DNA from: Thermoflexales bacterium
GTDB taxonomy: Bacteria; Chloroflexota; Anaerolineae; Fen-1058
Direction of reading: 5' to 3'
DNA length: 8,098 nucleotides
Assembly (NCBI GenBank): GCA_016931085.1
Contig: JAFGFO010000468.1
Coordinates: 1-8,098 of the forward strand
Shown here: piece by piece, positions 8,015 to 8,098 of the stretch
Position numbering within the stretch: the stretch's first letter is position 1
Layout of the letters: every line of letters begins with the position of its first letter
Position numbers and translations under genes: made by a program
The notes under the pieces: generated by a model
Seen by the model: the letters and a program-made list of their open reading frames with translations, nothing else
Told to the model about the DNA's origin: nothing
The model's database searches: none

Positions 8015-8098
8015 GGGCATTCGAAGCGAAAGGCCATTGCGGGCATACATCCCCCACAATGGCGTCATTTTGCGGCCTGGCGCCCCACTTAGCTCCCC
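8015..8098 (-). mobile_element. MITE-like element, right copy (inverted, cut by window end)
   Basis: The reverse complement of this segment equals 2048-2131 except at 8035 (pairs with 2111). The outer end, GGGCATTCGAAGC, begins right after GACG. Unlike the left copy, no TAA borders this end, so its own target duplication, if any, must be checked beyond the window. The visible part holds the second hairpin with a fully paired stem and ends inside one arm of the 15-bp palindrome. By comparison with the left copy about 60 more bases should follow. Confidence 0.8.

Overview
The window is GC-rich DNA (by eye about 60-65% G+C in genes) of a free-living bacterium. I infer Chloroflexota (an Anaerolineae- or Caldilineae-like lineage) from protein style: a lipoprotein with duplicated DUF3828-like domains and a C-terminal 'YGFQLHYPDGW' domain, plus a propeller-bearing HisKA_3 kinase. 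The assignment rests on recalled family distribution, not on a search. All genes lie on the + strand.

Layout: (1) 1-1978, the 3' three quarters of clpB, cut by the window edge just before Walker A of its first AAA+ module. (2) 1979-2182, an intergenic stretch holding a small MITE-like element (about 1989-2131) with imperfect terminal inverted repeats, a TAA on both sides and two hairpins, followed by a promoter-like sequence whose predicted transcript start nearly coincides with the next ATG. (3) 2183-5416, a large membrane histidine kinase whose extracytoplasmic sensor is about 14 Reg_prop propeller blades plus a Y_Y_Y domain. (4) 5497-6138, a NarL/LuxR-type response regulator. (5) A strong intrinsic terminator (6172-6207). 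(6) 6286-7929, a secreted lipoprotein with two tandem DUF3828-like domains and two further extracytoplasmic domains. (7) A second strong terminator (7964-8003). (8) 8015-8098, a second copy of the intergenic element, inverted relative to the first and running off the window.

Functionally, the kinase and regulator form a classic split two-component pair, in contrast to the one-piece hybrid propeller sensors of Bacteroidetes. Kinase sensor and lipoprotein both act outside the cytoplasmic membrane. The lipoprotein has its own ribosome binding site and follows a terminator, so it is a separate unit and could be a target or accessory of the system; that link is inferred from position only. clpB is most likely an unrelated neighbour.

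The strongest unexplained signal is the pair of inverted elements (83 of 84 visible bases match) bracketing exactly the kinase-regulator-lipoprotein block. They could make the block an invertible or mobilisable unit, or may simply be two insertions of an abundant dispersed repeat.
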